Shown: positions 61,499 through 64,000 of the stretch, piece after piece
How positions within the stretch are numbered: the stretch's first letter is position 1
How the letters are laid out: every line of letters begins with the position of its first letter
From: DASQPR01 sp963727415
Lineage (GTDB): Bacteria; Actinomycetota; Actinomycetes; Mycobacteriales; Micromonosporaceae
NCBI GenBank assembly: GCA_963727415.1
Contig: CAVSGF010000010.1
Location: forward strand, 248,001-312,000
DNA length: 64,000 bases
Direction: 5' to 3'
The notes under the pieces: generated by a model
The model's input: only the letters and a program-made list of their open reading frames with translations
What the model was told of the DNA's origin: nothing
Database searches by the model: none
Translations under genes and position numbers: made by a program

Positions 61499-62122
61499 TC
61501 AGTCGACCGATGTCGACCGGGCGTGCCGACGCGCCCGGCCGCGCAACACCATGGTGGTCACCACCCCGGCCCCGATGGCCGCCAGCAACGCGATCCAGGA
61601 GAACCGGGATAGCCACTGCTCGGCCACCTTGCCCAGCGCGTACACGGCGACGGCGGTGCCTCCGGCCCAGACCACGCCGCCTGCCATGTTGGCGGCGAGG
61701 AACTTCGGGTACGGAATCCGCAGCGCACCCGAGACCGGCCCGGCCAGGACCCGCAGCAGCGCCACGAAGCGGCCGAAAAAGATCGCCATCACGCCCCACC
61801 GGTGAAATGCGCGTTCCACCTTGGCCAGCTGCGGCGGTCCCAGATGCTTCGGGAATCTCCGGCCAAGTCGCTCAAGGAACCCGCGCCCGCCTCGGCGGCC
61901 GATGGCGTACCCCACCGAGTCCCCGACGATCGCACCGAGCATGCCCGCGACCGCGACCCACCAGATGCTGGCGTGCCCGGCCGAAGCGAACAGGGCGGCA
62001 CTCACCAGCACGATCTCGCCCGGCAGCGGGATGCCGAGACTCTCCACGCCGATCACCAGCGCGACGAGCACGTAAATCAACCCGGAGGGAACGGTCGCCA
62101 ACCAGTCCTGGATGGTTTGCAC
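61499..62122 (-). CDS. DedA family membrane protein
   Basis: The 207-residue protein has the DedA/VTT signature: GIPLPGEIVLVSAALFASAG (with E), AIVGDSVGYAIGRRGG and FFGRFVALLRVLAGPVSGAL. DedA proteins are thought to flip or scramble phospholipids or undecaprenyl phosphate. Second DedA-like domain in the window, the other being fused to the acyltransferase at 11.3 kb. Confidence 0.88.
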   Translation of the reverse strand: MQTIQDWLATVPSGLIYVLVALVIGVESLGIPLPGEIVLVSAALFASAGHASIWWVAVAGMLGAIVGDSVGYAIGRRGGRGFLERLGRRFPKHLGPPQLAKVERAFHRWGVMAIFFGRFVALLRVLAGPVSGALRIPYPKFLAANMAGGVVWAGGTAVAVYALGKVAEQWLSRFSWIALLAAIGAGVVTTMVLRGRARRHARSTSVD

Positions 62123-62253
62123 GGCCCCTCCGCTGATCTTGCGTCGCCCTCGACGGTACGCCCGCGAGATCGCCGGGTCGGCGACTCCACGAGATTATCC
62201 GGTTACCCGGCGGCATTGGTAATGCGTCCGACGGACACCACGAGGAAGCTTGA

Positions 62254-62784
62254 TCAGTTGATCGAAACGACGTCGACGACGAAGACCAACGTCTCGTTGG
62301 CGGCGATCGGTCCGTTGGCCTGGGCACCGTACCCGAGCGATGGCGGGATCACCAGCAGGCGGCGGCCACCCTTCTTGACCCCGATCAGACCCTGGTTCCA
62401 GCCGGTGATCACACTGGCCTGTCCAAGCGGAGCGACGGTGAACTGCCCGAGGCCGTTGTCCCACGACGCGTCGAACTGCTGCCGCGTCGACCAGGAGACG
62501 CCGACGTACTTCACGGTGACCGAATCGCCGGCCTTCGCGGCCGGCCCGGTGCCGGTCACGATGTCCTTCGTCACCAGGTCGGTCGGCTTGGTGGCACAGC
62601 TGGGCACGGTGATCGTCGGCTTCGTGGCCAGGTCCTTGCTCACCACCACGTCGCACGAGGAATGGGCGGCGCCCACGTTCGTGCCGGAGCCGGTGGAGCC
62701 GGACGAATCGGATGAGCTGCCGCACGCCGCGACGCCCAAGGCCACGGTCGCCACCAGGGCGAGGGCACCAATCGCTCTACGCAT
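62254..62784 (-). CDS. FKBP-type peptidyl-prolyl isomerase lipoprotein
   Basis: The 176-residue protein has a lipoprotein signal (ALVATVALGVAACGSSS, lipobox VAAC near residue 20), a Ser/Gly linker, and an FKBP domain (GDSVTVKYVGVSWSTRQQFD, QGLIGVKKGGRRLLVIPPSL, GYGA). Acts on extracytoplasmic proteins. The ATG at 62784 directly starts the signal peptide; upstream in-frame starts would add a long charged extension. Confidence 0.87.
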   Translation of the reverse strand: MRRAIGALALVATVALGVAACGSSSDSSGSTGSGTNVGAAHSSCDVVVSKDLATKPTITVPSCATKPTDLVTKDIVTGTGPAAKAGDSVTVKYVGVSWSTRQQFDASWDNGLGQFTVAPLGQASVITGWNQGLIGVKKGGRRLLVIPPSLGYGAQANGPIAANETLVFVVDVVSIN

Positions 62785-62897
62785 TCCGCGAAGGCTACCG
62801 CAGTGCGCTGAGTGCTTGTTCCTGAGCTGCGTGGCTGGACCGCGGCGCCCAGGCCCCCGGGCTGGTACCGAACCAGCGCGCATGGCAAGGTCAGGCC

Positions 62898-64000
62898 GTG
62901 ACTCAATCTGGACCTATAACGATCGCCCGGTACGGCGCCTGGATCTCGCCCTTCACCCCAGACTTCCTGGTCTCCGCCGGCGTGCCGATCAGCGGTCCCG
63001 CGGTCGTCGGATCCGACCTGTACTGGATGGAAGGGCGCCCGTCCGAGGGCGGTCGGCAGACGTTGCTCCGGCGCCGCCCGGCCGGCACGATCGCCGAGGT
63101 CACACCCGAGCCGTACAACGCCCGCAGCCGCGTCCACGAGTACGGTGGCGGATCGTTCACCGCGGCCGATGACGGCACCGTTTACTTCGTCAACTTCAAA
63201 GATCAACACCTGTACACGGTGCCTGAAGGGCAGGCCCCGGTACAGCTCACCCATGACGACGGCATGCGGTACGCGGACATCGCCCTGGATCTGGAACGGC
63301 ACCGGCTGATCTGCGTACGCGAGGACCACGGAGCCGGCGACGAGCCCGCCAACACTCTGGTCGCCATCGACCTCACGACCGGCGATGCGACGGTGCTCGC
63401 GTCCGGGCACGACTTCTTCGCCGCACCACGCTTGTCACCGGACGGCACCACGCTGGCCTGGCTCAGCTGGAACCACCCGAACATGCCGTGGGACGGCTGC
63501 GTGCTGCGGACCGCCGGCTTCGACGCCGCCGGTGCGCTGGCCGATGTAACCGAGGTGGCCGGCGGCCCGCAAGAGTCGATCTTCCAGCCGACCTGGGCCG
63601 CGGACGGAACGCTCTACTTCGTCTCGGACCGGTCCGGCTTCTGGAACATCCACCGGCGCAGAGGCGGAGCGGTCGAGCCGGTACACCGTCACGACGCCGA
63701 CTTCGGCGTCCCGGCGTGGACCTTCGGTTTGGCGACGTACGCCTTCCACGACTCGTCGACGATCATCACGGCGTACTCGACGGCGGGCAGTTGGCGCCTG
63801 GGCACGCTCGACATCGCCACCGGGACGCTCACCGCCATTGACACGCCGTACTCGCGATTCAGCAGCCTGGAGCCGCTGCCGGACGGCCGGATCGTCATGA
63901 CCGTCTCCGGACCGGCAACGCTGCCCGCGCTGGTGCTGTACGACATAAGCACCGGCACCACCGAGGTGCTGCGCCGCTCGTTCGCGGATGACCTCGATGA
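62898..64000 (+). CDS. S9 family peptidase (prolyl oligopeptidase-like), 5' part
   Basis: The first 367 codons of a gene that runs out of the window. The translation (TQSGPITIARYGAWISPFTP, then ARSRVHEYGGGSFTAADDG, DLERHRLICVREDHGAGDEP, SPDGTTLAWLSWNHPNMPWD) is the WD40-like beta-propeller of S9C-type dipeptidyl/aminopeptidases; the catalytic Ser-Asp-His domain lies beyond 64000. GTG start with AAGG 9 nt upstream; 114 nt from the divergent FKBP gene. Confidence 0.85.
   Translation, partial: MTQSGPITIARYGAWISPFTPDFLVSAGVPISGPAVVGSDLYWMEGRPSEGGRQTLLRRRPAGTIAEVTPEPYNARSRVHEYGGGSFTAADDGTVYFVNFKDQHLYTVPEGQAPVQLTHDDGMRYADIALDLERHRLICVREDHGAGDEPANTLVAIDLTTGDATVLASGHDFFAAPRLSPDGTTLAWLSWNHPNMPWDGCVLRTAGFDAAGALADVTEVAGGPQESIFQPTWAADGTLYFVSDRSGFWNIHRRRGGAVEPVHRHDADFGVPAWTFGLATYAFHDSSTIITAYSTAGSWRLGTLDIATGTLTAIDTPYSRFSSLEPLPDGRIVMTVSGPATLPALVLYDISTGTTEVLRRSFADDLD

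Overview
The window is high-GC DNA from an actinomycete. It carries mycothiol genes (mshD and a mycothiol-dependent isomerase-type protein), a GlnR regulator, an HbhA/DUF2516/XRE block, an LmeA-type lipoprotein, a bacterial Ku with separate LigD-type polymerase and ligase genes, and many promoters whose -10 box lies only 6-8 nt before the start codon (leaderless mRNAs). Two stretches keep the gene order of Mycobacterium tuberculosis: XRE-hbhA-DUF2516 (Rv0474-Rv0476 type), and pabC, FABP, sseC, cysA, lmeA, glnR, mshD, phosphate transport (Rv0812-Rv0821 type). Genus cannot be named from the sequence alone.

Layout. 0-8.7 kb: SDR tail, methyltransferase, mycothiol-dependent enzyme, a three-gene operon with tandem YbjQ-like domains, EI24 membrane protein, AlaX editing protein, hydrolase, DUF2516, HbhA-like protein and its XRE regulator. 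8.8-13.9 kb: asparaginase with a BKACE-type protein, then a tightly overlapped phospholipid cluster (CDP-alcohol phosphatidyltransferase, CdsA, acyltransferase-DedA fusion, two small membrane proteins). 13.9-27.4 kb: two-component system, YgfZ, Fur, PabC, FABP/nitrobindin, DsrE, DUF389, sulfurtransferase operon with a Cys-rich leader peptide, LmeA, GlnR, MshD. 27.4-31.8 kb: pstSCAB behind a PHO box. 31.9-37.8 kb: AbiEi/DUF559 protein, secreted beta-helix protein, an 8-bp tandem repeat, thiolase-Nudix-VOC operon, Gfo/Idh oxidoreductase. 37.9-41.5 kb: PiT transporter, PhoU-like protein, PPK2 and a GDPD-like protein with a second PHO box. 41.7-52 kb: DUF402, DinG helicase, AI-2E transporter, GroES-like protein, and an end-joining locus (ku divergent from ligase-LigPol-FUSC-PrsW). 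52-64 kb: acyl-CoA synthetase, MarR-DHA2 transporter pair, tRNA-Thr(CGT) with an integrase scar, GNAT, MerR-MFS pair, DedA, FKBP lipoprotein, and the start of an S9 peptidase.

A striking property is that frameshifts are clustered. pstS, pstC, pstA, pstB, pit, the phoU-like gene, ppk2, the GDPD-like gene, the acyl-CoA synthetase, the DHA2 transporter and marR all need 1-2 nt corrections (many genes several each) to restore otherwise well conserved proteins. Genes between them are intact, dinG (one frameshift) excepted. Most events are single-base insertions, which suggests local consensus error in the assembly, but real decay of the phosphate genes cannot be excluded from sequence alone.

No single new system stands out. 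The most interesting loci are the accessory phospholipid operon, the four-gene coupling of end-joining enzymes with FUSC and PrsW membrane proteins, the sulfur leader peptide, the GCTAGC operator array on the XRE promoter, the 8-bp tandem repeat that supplies a stop codon, and the tandem-YbjQ operon.
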